Below are positions 1 through 12,312 of a stretch of DNA of 64,000 nt, piece after piece. A program made the position numbers and the translations under genes. This DNA is from Oxyruncus cristatus (Eukaryota; Chordata; Aves; Passeriformes; Cotingidae): NCBI GenBank assembly GCA_013399855.1, contig VXAY01006112.1, forward strand, positions 1,635,469 through 1,699,468. The letters are read 5' to 3'. Every line of letters begins with the position of its first letter. Position 1 is the first letter of the stretch. The notes beneath the pieces are model-generated. The model was given only the letters and a program-made list of their open reading frames with translations, was not told the DNA's origin and made no database searches.

Positions 1-988
1 TATTTACTTGTTTATTTTTGTTCCTAAGCACAATTAGACTGTTGCATGGAGAGAAAAGCTTCTGCAGATTGGGCATAAAAACATGAGTGCTTCTTCTCTG
101 AGTGTGTTTTACACTGTTTATTCTTCAAATTTCACTATTTTTTTTTTAAATAGTGATTTTTCATGATGATTTCTCTCTGTCTTATCATCTCCTGGTGTCT
201 AACAGCAATGACTGATTAAATGAGTAGCCAAAAGCATCACTATGGAAAGCAGGTAAACGAAGAGAAGAAAAGGTCAAGAGTACTTCACCAACATTTTCAA
301 TAATTCACTGCTGTCTGTGGTATCATAATGATTTCCCCATTTGTAAAGAACAGGGGGAAAGAAAAAACATTTTGGTTTACGCCAAGCAGCTGCAACTGGT
401 GGTTTGATCCTCAGTTCAGCATATAAAACAGAAGCCATGGAATTATATGTTAGCTTAGCACCTGATTCAACAGTTAAAGCACTGATAAGACTCTCCCTCA
501 TGGGTGGATATATTGCATATGTAGTAATTTTCACTGAATTCACCTATTTAATTTCTTGAAGAAGCAACTCACAAGGGATGAAATTAGTCCAGATCACATC
601 TGTGATCACTATATTTCCAGAGCCATGTCCATGGTCAGTGGTCCTGATCAGAACCCAACCAATACTTCACTGTCCACCATTTCAGAATCAGCTTCTCCAC
701 CTTATTTTTTACTTCATTAATTTCCCTTCCTAGACATGGAATCGGCACAACAACAGTTCAGCACCCAATATGCTGATTCACTGGCAGTAAAACTTGCTGC
801 CTTCTTTACTATAAACAGCCTCCTCATTTTCCCAGCATTTAGTTTAGCTTTCTATGGAGAGATGCAAATCTGCCCCAAGTACAACCCTATGCAAGTTGCA
901 ATTTCCCTCCATCCCTTCAGAATTCCCCTCTTTCTTTTGTTTTTCTTTCCTTTCCTTGGGAACGTTGCAGTCCTTGAATATTCGAATA

Positions 989-1027
989 AATGGCCCAGTC
1001 ACTCTCCAGCAGCAGGAACCATCACTC
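989..1027 (+). repeat. 39-base dispersed direct repeat, copy 1
   Basis: Begins AATGGCCCAGTCACTCTCCA and ends ACCATCACTC. It matches 3228-3266 at 38 of 39 positions (C versus T near the end). Flanks do not align beyond a possible short CTTGAAT just upstream. Source family unknown. Confidence 0.85.
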
Positions 1028-3227
1028 TTGACAAAGCAAATTTCATTAGAACTTGTCATGGGAATGAGGTGGCTGAATACTCATATCGATTCGTCACCAT
1101 AAGGGTTGGAAGCGCCACTGGAGTGGCAATCAGTAATCCACCACAGGGACCAGAAAAATGCTGGACTTTCTTGCCATTCAGTTGGTTTTATAGACTAAAG
1201 GTTGATGGTATAAAATGGGGTCAGTCCTAAATGCAAAAAGTAAAAATAATTGGATGCTTGTTGAAATAGGATGTGGTAATGAGAGGTATATCAGTCTTCC
1301 CACAAAATAACATCTCCACATAAAGCTGATCAATTAAAGCTGCATGCAGATCAATGTAAGAAATCACTTTATATAATTCTCAGCTGAAATTTCAAAGTGT
1401 GCTGTAATAATCAGTTCCTTTATGTTTGTTGTTTCTATCATCAGAATATTGTTATTATCAGCAGTATTAATGGTAAATTATTTCTAAAACATGTGCCAGA
1501 ACAGAAAAACATTTTCTCATGTTGGTACCAATATGAAAATCTGAGAAATATGCTGGAACTTCATTCATGAGTTAATGAACAACTGTCTAACAAATAATTA
1601 ACTCAGTGAATAAGTTGAAGAACTGTAAAGGTCAATGGCATTCACACAAACATCTGCTCAGAAGTATACTGTCCTCAAAGCCTGTAAATGTCACCTTAAG
1701 AATCACTTTGAATACTTGGGAAGAACAAATCCAGAGAAAATCCAGCTTGCTGAGGGGAACTGGGTGTTTCAGAGAACATAAGTTTCCCAGCTTATGAAGC
1801 ACAATCAAGATACAACATCTGGGTAATGGAAATTGCCGGTGGAACTTGATTTAATTACTCTGGGTGTTTCTACAATTATAATTGTTGCATAAATAGAGAG
1901 GCCCGGCCTTACAGCGCCCAACTGATCCATCCATTAACTGCACAGCCCCTTGGGAATCTCAGAGCACAGCTTTGCTCAGGTGCCATTCAGCTCCCTGTGC
2001 CAGAGGCATTTTTATAGGATGGAGGCTCCTGTTATCTTCAGAGTCAAGAACATATTAGGAAAAAAATTTATTCCTGTTCAAATCATTTGGTCGTGTGTAA
2101 ATCAGAACTGTTTTAATGCTAATATATTGTAGAGTATTTTTGACACATAGGTGACAGAAACTATCGTGGAGACTCGTCTGAACCCTTGCTTTGTGAAATG
2201 ATTCCTTCAATTATTGCCCTGAACTTCAACAGTGATGGAAAAGTCCTGTTCCTATTCAAGCATAACTTTCATTTATCTTCACGTCTGCCTTATTCTGTGT
2301 CAGGGAAAAGTTATTCTAAGATGATAACAAACCAAGTGCCATTAACTTTGCTTTTGTACACATTAACCACGGGAGTTACCTGTACTGAGAAGAATACATG
2401 ACCAAGAGCCTTTCCCTTTTTTAAATTAACATTTCAGACTATTCTTGTCATCATTTAGAGTGCTATTTTCATTTTGAATCATATGTGAGTCACCCCCTCT
2501 TAAAGGAAATCTCATATTGGTTCCATGCTCATTAAATATAATGAGGTGTCCCTTATTCACAAACAACCAAATATGCTCTGACTGCCTCATCTGTCAAACT
2601 CAGTGAAATACAGGCTTAAGGAGAAAGACAATTGCTGACCTTATGCCTCTGTCTTCACCAGGACACACTAACAACACATCACTTATCACTGGTGAAAATA
2701 CCCTTTCCTCCACCTCTCCTGCGCTTACATTTGTTGCAAAGCAAACAAAACCAGGCTGCTTTCACAGCATGCCAGGAGAAATGCAAAATTCTTAAAGCTG
2801 TCCCAAAACCTTCAGATCCTGAAGGAAATGTAATTTAAATAAGGAAAGCACTTGCTGATGCAATTGCCAAGGCACACAAGTCTTATGAAAACTGTCCTGT
2901 AGTAAAAATTTACATGGAAAACAGGAAGTTTTGACTGTGGTTTTGGCATCTGCCATTGGGTTACATACCAACCTGCTACTGAAAACAACACTGGACACGC
3001 AGTGCAGTTCTGAAGCAATTCAAATATTTCAAAAATATGATCCTTTCAAGCTTTAACCAAGGCCATGTGGAAAATACATTGTACAGTAAGGACACAAGGC
3101 CTTAACTTCTTGCTCTCAATATTCCTGCTGAGTCCACTGAGTGGACTCCTTTCTCCACTTATATTGGAGGAACTCAAAATGCAAGAGCTTCCCTTTACCC
3201 CCAGCAAGGAGGGAAAATACTTGAATG

Positions 3228-3266
3228 AATGGCCCAGTCACTCTCCAGCAGCAGGAACCATTACTC
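3228..3266 (+). repeat. 39-base dispersed direct repeat, copy 2
   Basis: Second copy of the sequence at 989-1027, same orientation, 2239 bases downstream, one mismatch. Both copies fall in short open frames in the same reading phase (WPSHSPAAGTIT). I read this as coincidence of one sequence lying in two open stretches, not as evidence of coding. Confidence 0.85.
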
Positions 3267-3921
3267 ACAGTGCACACATCTCAATTCTAGGGCATGTTAA
3301 ATGAATCAAAGATGAACCCTTTTGCTGGGGCAATAACCTCTACAAAGCCACAAAATCTGCAGGTCAGTAGCACACAACTGATGACTCCGAATGGGGAATA
3401 ACACAAGGAGCAATGAACAAGCTGTTCCACGTTTCACTTCTGGGATATAAGGACAATTTCTAATAAAGAAAATTGATTTCTTATGTAAAATAAATACTGT
3501 TCATAGAAGAAGTTGCTTTACCTTGGAAAACCAGCTTTGTGTGTCTTGCTGCAGGGCAGGCAGCTGTAAGTATCCAGCAGAAAACTAACACACTTTATAG
3601 CCATGTTCTGGATTCAAGTGCTGTGGAACTCACTGCATTATAACAGTGCTGCACAAAGGCAATTCCATGATACCCTAAAGCAATATAAGTATGATAAAGT
3701 CATGTGTGCTGTTTAATAGTTGTGGCAGCTGCAGTCCCAGTGCCGTGTCTGAATGGATGCGTTCAGACACTGCTTCCTACCTCCCACGAGCTACAAGCTT
3801 GGACAACTAAAGCCTTCTCAGTCCTGCTCCCCAACTATTCTTTGAAAGCTCTGTTGCCATGTATTTCTTGTTATCCCTCAATTCCTTCATCATCTTCATT
3901 CCCTCAACAAAACAACCCTTT

Positions 3922-4195
3922 ATCCCATAGAACGGTTTGGGTTGAAAGGGACCTCAAATTCTGTCCAGTCCCACACCCTGCCATGGGCAGGGACACCTTC
4001 TGCTGTCCCAGGTTGCTCCAAACCCCATCCAACCCGGCCTTGGACACTTCCAGGGATGAGGCAGCCACAGCAACTTGTGCCAGGGCCTCTCCACCCTGAC
4101 AGGGAAGAATTTCTTCCCAATATCCATTCTTATTCTACTTTCTTTCAATTTAAAGCCCTTATTTCTTGTCTTATCAATGCATGGCTTTGTAAATT
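3922..4195 (-). mobile_element. CR1 LINE, truncated 3' end
   Basis: The stretch reads as the reverse complement of the CR1 3' region. It starts next to an ATAGAA-type terminal octamer remnant (the CR1 ATTCTATG tail), then GGTTTGGGTTGAAAGGGACC, a CCATGGGCAGGGACACCTTC block, GGTTGCTCCAAACCCCATCC, CACTTCCAGGGATG, and AAGAATTTCTTCCCAATATC. Homology fades after a TTTAAAGCCC block near 4160-4195. CR1 is the dominant LINE of birds. The copy is about 270 bases, 5'-truncated and diverged. It lies in the same transcriptional sense as CDH13. Confidence 0.93.
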
Positions 4196-5702
4196 CTAAT
4201 TCCAAACACTGATACCTTGCAATTCTTTTCTAAACTCTGCACAATCCTTCTGTTCTTCCTGTCATCTCCTGCATTCCCAAATAACAACTCACTTTCTCTT
4301 GCTCCAGGTCTCAGTATAATTCCCATTTTTCTTTCAAAACTAATTATTCCTTATATTATTATTGAATTTGTTTTGAATTATTTTGCATGTTTCCTGTGAT
4401 CACTGGTGATACAACTTCACCCAAAATGAAGCCATGTCAGATTTGCATTTCTTCTTTTTTTTAATAATGCTTTTAAGACAAGGAAAAGTAACAGCAATTC
4501 CTTATAATGCCATATTTTAACCCCTGGCTTTCTCACTGGGACCTGACATGACATGCATGAAATTACTACAGTAAATAGATTTGTATATGCCATAGATCAA
4601 TTTGGAGCTTGTGAAATCCCACCATAACACTTTCAGGACCCTGTCCTCCCCTCCCCTGCCATCCTCCCAATGCACAGCCACCCAAGCCAATCCAAGGAAT
4701 GCATAAATTCTGTCAAAGGGCAACAGTGGCCTTTTAAATTCAGTGTGCACGTTGGAAGCAGCAATTCCAGAAGTGGGACAGCAGACAGAGAAGCCCAGTT
4801 AAGCTCCCAGCAGACCCAGGGTTTCCAAACCTTCCATATCATTATTTCTAACTTTAAATAAAAGCAAGTCTTTATTTAAAATGAGAATTCATGACATGTT
4901 GGACAGATACACACATTAAACATTATCTCTTCCCTTTCTCACCATCTGTCACTAATCCTGACTGTCCAGAAAAACATCTTATTTTCCCATGCTTTAAAAC
5001 CCTCAGGAGGGAATGAGGAATTCAGCTTTAGGCCTGAGATTTCACAAAACACACCCAAAAAATCACAATGCAGACACTGACTGTATGTCCTACAACCCTC
5101 CCCTGTACATTTTGACAGCCTGAACGCTGTGTGTCCATTAGTTGGGCACATCCAGTTGAATCCTGCTTTTTGCACAGCACTAATTACATACAGGAGACCC
5201 ACTTAGGGGCAAATTGCCAGTTACCTCATGCTGAAAAACAAAACAAGACCCCTTTTATTAATAGTCTGAGGAGTCTGTAGTCACTGTAATCAAGGACAGT
5301 TAACTGGGAGGGACTTTCAGCACCTTCCATTAGAACTGGTACACTCTTAAATGCACTGTAATGCTGCAGTCACACACCTGCACCACTTCCCTCCTCCTTT
5401 CCATTAGAGAAGGGCTGTATTGACCCCCCCAGCAAAAATAATGTTCCCTAAGACTGCCAAGCAGGAATGCACTAGGTTTAGACCACAGATCTGCACAATA
5501 AACCAGATGGGATCTATTCTATCAGACCTGACTATGCATGCAGGGTGCTCTACGGAGCTGCATTGCCTGTGCTTGCCTGCACAGGAGCTGCCAGCCTGAT
5601 AAATGAAGCACGACTCTGTGATGAAGACAAAATGCCCACTTAGATCCAGGCTACAGCAAAGCCCCTCAGTCACCAAGCCGGGTTTGGAATTTGGTGGAGA
5701 GC

Positions 5703-5880
5703 GCTGCAATCGTAGTGCATTAATCCACTTCAGCGCTCGGCCCAGCTCCTCGGAACGAATTAATTAACAGGCATTAACTGAGTCCAAAAAGCTGAAATCG
5801 CAGTGTATTAATCCACTTCACAATTTGGGCTGTAGTTTTACTCTTCAATACAAACAAATTAACAGCCAGTAAGTGGCTGA
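5703..5880 (+). promoter_or_regulatory. Degenerate 88-base tandem duplication rich in homeodomain-type cores (candidate enhancer)
   Basis: Two blocks start with the same phrase, at 5703 and at 5791: GCTG-AATCG-AGTG-ATTAATCCACTTCA, identical at 27 of 30 positions. Each is followed some 50-60 bases later by AATTAACAG-CA. Within them are ATTAATCC twice (TAATCC is the OTX/PITX/CRX-type site), TTAATTAA and AATTAACAG. A 7-base inverted repeat, GAGCGCT/AGCGCTC, flanks the first block (5699-5705, 5732-5738). The duplication is seen; enhancer function is inferred. Confidence 0.4.
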
Positions 5881-8478
5881 CAGCAGCAGCTCAGCTCTGT
5901 TCTGTGCTGGGGGTTCTTGTGGGCAGCTTCTCATCACCACCCGCTGATGTTTGTACTGAACTTGGGCTGCACTTGTCAGAGATGAAAATACAAGACCTAA
6001 ATATGCCTTCTGTTATTTGTTCCCACCACGATGACCCAATTAAATTCACACAAGGACAATGCCTCTTAGCTCCAAACCTTTTGTTAGTCTGGACAGTCTC
6101 AGACCCATGTGGTATTGCTCAAGAAGGGAGCACACAGGTGAGGTTCTAACCTAAAAATTCACCTGCAATAAACCAACTTTTTAAAAAAGTATTACTACCA
6201 AGACATGTAAAAACCCAGTCATTAACTCAAATTTGACTTCTAGAATCAACTTCTACAGATCCCGTAAAATACACCGGTTAGAAATGGCAACATTAGTTTG
6301 GTTTCGCTGCATCTATTTTGGGGTGGGAAATCAAAGCTCAGCTTTTTTTTTTTTTTCTCAGAACATTTCCAAAAGAAAAGTGAAACGTGCAAGATGGGAC
6401 CCAGACATAGGCTTGGAGGTCTTGGTAGATTCTCACATTTCTCCTTAATCACATGCTGGCAATTAAGTCTACTTCAGGAAATTCAAAGATTGTACCTGTC
6501 AGGAATCAGAGGCAAATTAATTGCTGTACTGGAACAGATCAATGATTCATGAGCTGTAACATCAAGTTGCAAACAATATTAATTGCCACATACTTCAGGG
6601 AAAAGAGCCTAAAATGGCAGGAGTACAGTTTACAATGGTTTGAAGTTGTTTTTTCTGCTGAAACTCAAGTCGAGCACAGCTTTACAATACATGAAATGTG
6701 ACACTGATAGTTCTCTACCGTATATCATTAAAATTCATATGTTTGGATCTGAGCATTTTGCCCTAACAACCTGCAGCCATAGGAGCATGGAAATATTTAT
6801 ATTCCCTACTTCACCCCTGTTGACCTTTATCTGAGCATCTCTGTGGGATGAGTCCCCACCTACATAAGCACCAAGTGAATAGGTTTCCTTAAAGTTTGCT
6901 GGCCAAGGGAAGACAGATCCAAACTTACTCCCCTGCATTCGTTTCGCAACTCCATTGCTACTTGTTTTTGTAGCACTGGCCATGTGCTACCTACTCTGTG
7001 TTTCTGAACACTGGGAAGCAGCAGCCAAGATTACTAAAAAGAAATAACAGTCTCTGAACTGTCAGGGCAGGGTTGGAACACTCCATAGCTCCCTGTTGAC
7101 TACAATGGAGTGACTGAGCAGGGACAGACAGCCCAGCAGCCAAAGCATCCACAGGGGACAGAGGAGACACAGGTTCAGTATTGTTCTAATAATTGCTTCC
7201 AGAGACCTTCAGTGAATCGTGTTATTTTAACACTTACACTTCACAGGCCTCTTGATTTCTAATCCAAGGTGTTTCTGAGAAAGGAGTGATACATTCAAAT
7301 GCATTCAAAAACCTTGGCTCTGACCAAAACAGAATATTATCCTCCCTTTATTTCCACTGTACCTTTTTGTTCGTATTTCATTTCTGTTCAGTTCTGTCAG
7401 AAAAGCTCTATTTTTACATATACATATTTTCTTGCTCCCAAAGCAACTGAAGTCATTAAAGCCGGACCTGTGATGTCTGCTGCCTTTACTGGCATACTGG
7501 AATTTAGACAAGACAATTCTAAAATCAAAAACCTGAGTTCTCACAGCTTGAGCTAAATCAGCAAAGTGTCTCTACTCCTCATAATTATCCATCATGCAGC
7601 CAGCCCCAGAAGAATCTCGACTGGACTGTATTTAAATGGCTTTATGAATTTGTAAGATGAATACTTAGGTTCTCATTGCACATGCCAAGTACAAATGTTC
7701 TGCCTCAAAATGTGACCAAAGACCCATTGTGTCTGTCAGATCATGCACAGCATGTTGCTACAATAAAGTAGCAGAATTTCCAGGGAATGTGAGAAAATTA
7801 ATTCTACTCTGTACTATTCAACTTTCTTCACACCATTCCCTGTGGTGCCTGAAGGGAGTGCTGCTCCAAAATCAACCCTTCAGCCCAGTGCTCAAGGCTC
7901 TGGTTGCTCTTGCCTGACCATTACACAGTGGAGTAATTTGCAGTATCAGTTTCTCAGCTTAAAATAGATTTATTTTGTTTTACTTACCTAATACAAGTTA
8001 ATAAATTGCAGCATTCGTAATTTGATACATTTTTGGTCCTGTCTCAGTTTACAAACTGTCCATTAACAGACCCTGAAATCTGTGAACAAATACATTATCT
8101 ACCATTATACGCAAGTTTCTCAGATGAGTAATTTTTGATCTTCAGATTGCTCAGGCAGTTGCTTGGAAACATTTGTCTGTATTAGTTACACAAGTCATGT
8201 GGTATTATTTGTCTTTCCAGATTGGAGGGTTTCTGTGAATAAGCAACAGAGCATGAAATGCAAATTTCATGATATAAAATTCAGACCTTGCTTTTGGCAA
8301 GGATTTGATTTATTACATTTACAGCACAAGATGAAAACAAAAAGGTTATCTCTGTGATCTGAATGACTTGACAGGGGAAGCAATGCCTGTGTCACTTGGA
8401 GAAGCAGTGGCATAAATTACAAAACCAAAAGAAATTTTAAAAAGATGAAATGAGGTTTGGAATAGCCATGCTATGGAT

Positions 8479-8510
8479 TGAAATGATTCCATTGACTGAA
8501 ATGATTCCAT
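8479..8510 (+). repeat. 14-base direct repeat, two copies at 18-base spacing
   Basis: TGAAATGATTCCAT occurs at 8479-8492 and 8497-8510. Each copy contains ATTCCAT, close to the TEAD core (CATTCCA). A short local duplication is as likely as a paired binding site. Confidence 0.6.
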
Positions 8511-11500
8511 GCAATGGAACCTCTTCTGTTGATTTGTGCTGTCCAACGGATAACATTTTTCTAGATTAAAACATAGGCAGGTCAAAAAAAAATCATGGGG
8601 ACCCAATTAAATTATTATGTTTCTTTTTTTAGGGTTTTGAGCAAGTAAAGAAAGAGAAGCAAGTGGTTTTGTTCATATTGATAGTAACAGCCTGGTGTCA
8701 TTCAATAAGACTGAAAAAAGTATTCACTGGTATTTTACTGTAGATGATCTACAAATACAGTGGACTCATTTTTCTGCTGATTTTATCAGCGTGAAAGACT
8801 TGGAAACTCACACATTTTTACTTCTTTTAACTTCGCAAAAGAACCACTTGTGTTTACCCAAGTGTCTCTGCACTGATAGTAATGTTTCTTCCTCTCTATC
8901 GGATGCAACAACTTATAAAATCAAAATCGTTGATTTGAAACTAAATACAGAATTTTACAGACAGAGACTGGTTCTTTCAGTTTGAAGAGAACCAAATATG
9001 GTAAAACAATGTTACTGAGCACACTCAGACAGATCCAGGCCACTTCTACAAACTACAAAGCCTACCTTCAAAATACAGCCAAAGTCCTAAAGACTTAACC
9101 AAACAAACCCTGGAGGGGAAAATACTGCTAAAACAATGAAGAGAAAGTTAGAAAACAATAGGTTTGGGATTTCTCCCCCCCCCCAATACATATTTAGACT
9201 CAGGCTGCAAGGGCAGTAAAACCATCGACAAAGAAGAAAATGTGTCTGAGTTTTTTCTGCATTCTAATTCTACAAGGGAATATAAAAGCATTTTGGGTGT
9301 GATTTTTAGCAAGGCTTGTGATAGTTCACAGAAATACATCTCCTGCCACTGCTGAGGAAAGTCTGTGACTAACCTTCCTGATGCCCCCTTTTGGGACAGC
9401 ATCTTTGCTAGGAACAAATGCCAGTGGGTCCCAAAGGACAGCTGAAGCCTGACATCAGAGCAAAATATTTGTGCCACCCCTGATTTAAAACAGGCTTAGT
9501 TTTGAGTGGACTATGACTAAGCCATGATTAAGATCAAATCCTTCTGCTCGTAGAGGCAGCACTGAGTGAGGGTGAAATATGTACACACAGTCCTTGGTTA
9601 CTGTTTAATGCTCTGTCTCATAAATCCGAGCAAAGGCACTGCATGAAACCAGCCAGGAGTTGTGTCACACTCTGGGCACTTCCCTCAGAGTACAGCCAAA
9701 TGCCAAGGGGTTATTAATGAACTATTCAAACACTAAATATGAATTTGATTAGAAAACAGAAGTATAAATCTTTATCTTGGCAAAAACGAACCCTTTTCAA
9801 AACCCCCAACTCTCTCCACTGCACGTTTTCCGTGTTTGTATAAAAATGCACACGTTTCCTAAACACCAAAAATTACTTCTTTTTCTGTCTCCATCTCTAA
9901 CACACATCTCAGTCAGATCATGCTCATCCATTTCCAAGAGTACATTGCTGCCTTCATAACTGCATACAGAAACTTCCCTTTGCCCGTGCTTTAAATAAGG
10001 CAGAAAAAAAATAAATAAAAGAACCAACATCCAGGGCTAAGATTAAAAGCTGGATTCATATTAAAGAATGGTGCCTTTTTACCATTGAAAGTGAAGCTGT
10101 AGATTATTTTGTGCTGATAAAGTACTACAGCAGGCAAAGAACTTTCTCATAATGAACACTGCTGTAAAACAATTTATCTACAAGAAAGGAAACAAGTTTG
10201 CATAATCCATTTATGGTTGATTCAGCTTTAGAGGAATTTGCTGTATAAATATATCTCACCCTGGAGAATTGTTTTGCCAAAATAACTAATGAAAGTGTTT
10301 GAACAACTTAACACTGATAATTAATAGGATTTTTCAGTATCACAATGGAAATGACATCTTCCCATGTATGTTAACCACCTCACCAGCGAAGAGACAAAAA
10401 CTTGGCAGACTCCAAGAGCCAAATGCGTCAGAAAGCAGAAAATTAATGAATTAAAACTTGCAAAAATGCTAAGCTGGTGACGTGTTTTAAATGATCCTCA
10501 AAAGGTGTTTAAAAGTACTTTTTTAAAAAAACATTGCATAACTCAGTGATTACCATTTTAAAAAAAAAAATCTTAATTTATAGCTCATCAATCGTTCAAC
10601 TGACATGACTAATAATCTGCCACCATGCTGAAAGGTTTCACTAAACATAATCTAGTCCCATGAAGTTGTTTTACACTTTGCTGGCAATCACAAGTTATGT
10701 GTTAAGTTTAGGTGTCAATATTTAATCCTCAGGCAGGATCCCAATCTCATCAATAATGCCTTGCCAACTGTAGTTCTGGGGAGACCTAAAACTTATGGTG
10801 AATCTCACCTGCTCTTGTGGGTACATAATTATTTTTATTATGCTTCGTGGCAATGTTGGCTGCCAAAAAAGGTTGTCCTAAAACCCCAGTGTGACAAAAA
10901 TCAATTTTCAGATGCAAATGAGGGTGCCATAGGTGACATTTTTCATACCCAATAAATTGCCTGTCTGTGGCTTTGAACTAATGGACACATAAACAAGAGA
11001 GATTGGTGCCAAGGTATTGCATTATAATCTTAGTGAAGTTTTATGAGACTCCTGCTACAGGCTGCAAAGAGAAAATAAAGCAGAGGGAGGGGGCATGAAC
11101 AATTTGAGGAAACCTGTAAGAATAGATTTTTTTTTACAATTTTTTTTAAAATTTTTTTTTCCCTGAGCTCTGATTTCCCATCTAGTTACTTCAGCCCCCC
11201 TCTTCTATTTTTAATTTTAGGGCTCTTCATGACCCCTTCTGTCTGCCACAACTTTTACCTCATTATTATCCTCCACATCTCCACTTGTCTGGCCTTTACC
11301 TCTCTTCCCAGTTCCTCTCCTAGAAAATTTATAAACCCAAGTTTCCTTCCTGTTATTCATTTTTAATTCTGACAGCGCTGTTCCCACCTATTTCCACCTC
11401 CTTTGAGGTGACATTTAAAGTTCTTCAGGAAATACAAGAAATACACTGAAACTATCATTACCTTTAAAAACAATAAAGACTTGCAGCGAACTCTCTGCTC

Positions 11501-12178
11501 ATGTCTGACATGGTTGCACTTCAAAAACATGAGGAGATCAGCATTTCCACAAAACAAATAGCAGGGTTTTCATAGGCTTGTCTGAAGCTTATCTTGAATA
11601 ATCACAAACTTCTTGAGCCTGCACATTCAGGAGTCCTGTGAGATACTTACCCTTGCAATACAAATAGAAACAAGATAAAAACAGTATTTTTATGCTACGT
11701 TGATAGTATTGTTTCCAACTGTAGCTGAAATGAAAGATATGATTACATAATAGCTTTTCAAGCCTCTTGAAAAGATTTAAGTAAAGTTCAAATCTTAAGC
11801 TTTTGAAACTTAAATCTTGAAATAAAGAACAATCGTCTGGTTATTTCTCATTTTTCTCCCGTTAGGAAGACATGAACAATACCAAAACAACACAGAACTG
11901 AATCCTTCATCAGACTTATCCCCATGCGTATTCCAGTTGCAAGACCTGAATAACAATTTTGGGAAAAGATTTAAAAAATACCCACTTCAACCTCTCATCC
12001 TGGCATCCTTAATGAATTGCATTATTGCTGCTGGTTCTCCTGAGTTGTGTTCTGAGTTCTGTTTGTTTGGGGGTAGGAGGGAGAAAAAGGGACTTTATTT
12101 GCTGGAGCCTGCTGAAAAATCAGAACCCTCTGAAGTCAAGGAACCAGTGCTGCTTGCCTTTGCCCGTCAGCATCATGT

Positions 12179-12312
12179 TCAGAGCTCAAAGAGGGTTTGG
12201 ACGATGCTCTCAGGCACACAGTGGGATTTTTGGGGTGTCCTGTGCAGGAACAGGAGCTGGACTTTGATCCTTGTGGGTCCCTTCTGACTCAGAACATTTG
12301 GGGATTCTGTGA
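12179..12312 (+). mobile_element. CR1 LINE, truncated 3' end
   Basis: The order of blocks is typical of a CR1 3' end in forward orientation: GTTTGGACGATGCTCTCAGG, CAGTGGGATTTTTGGGGTGT, CCTGTGCAGGAACAGGAGCT, GATCCTTGTGGGTCCCTTC, then GGGATTCTGTGA in place of the terminal octamers. It is about 135 bases and antisense to CDH13. It overlaps long open frames on both strands (12179-12697 minus, 11937-12287 plus), which argues that those frames are not genes. Confidence 0.9.

Noticed and set aside
736..1230. 164-codon plus-strand open frame
   Set aside because: No recognisable family, no splice or promoter context, and it includes the dispersed 39-base repeat. Most likely a chance opening.
3704..4205. 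Cluster of frames of 66-131 codons
   Set aside because: Explained by the CR1 3' end at 3922-4195.
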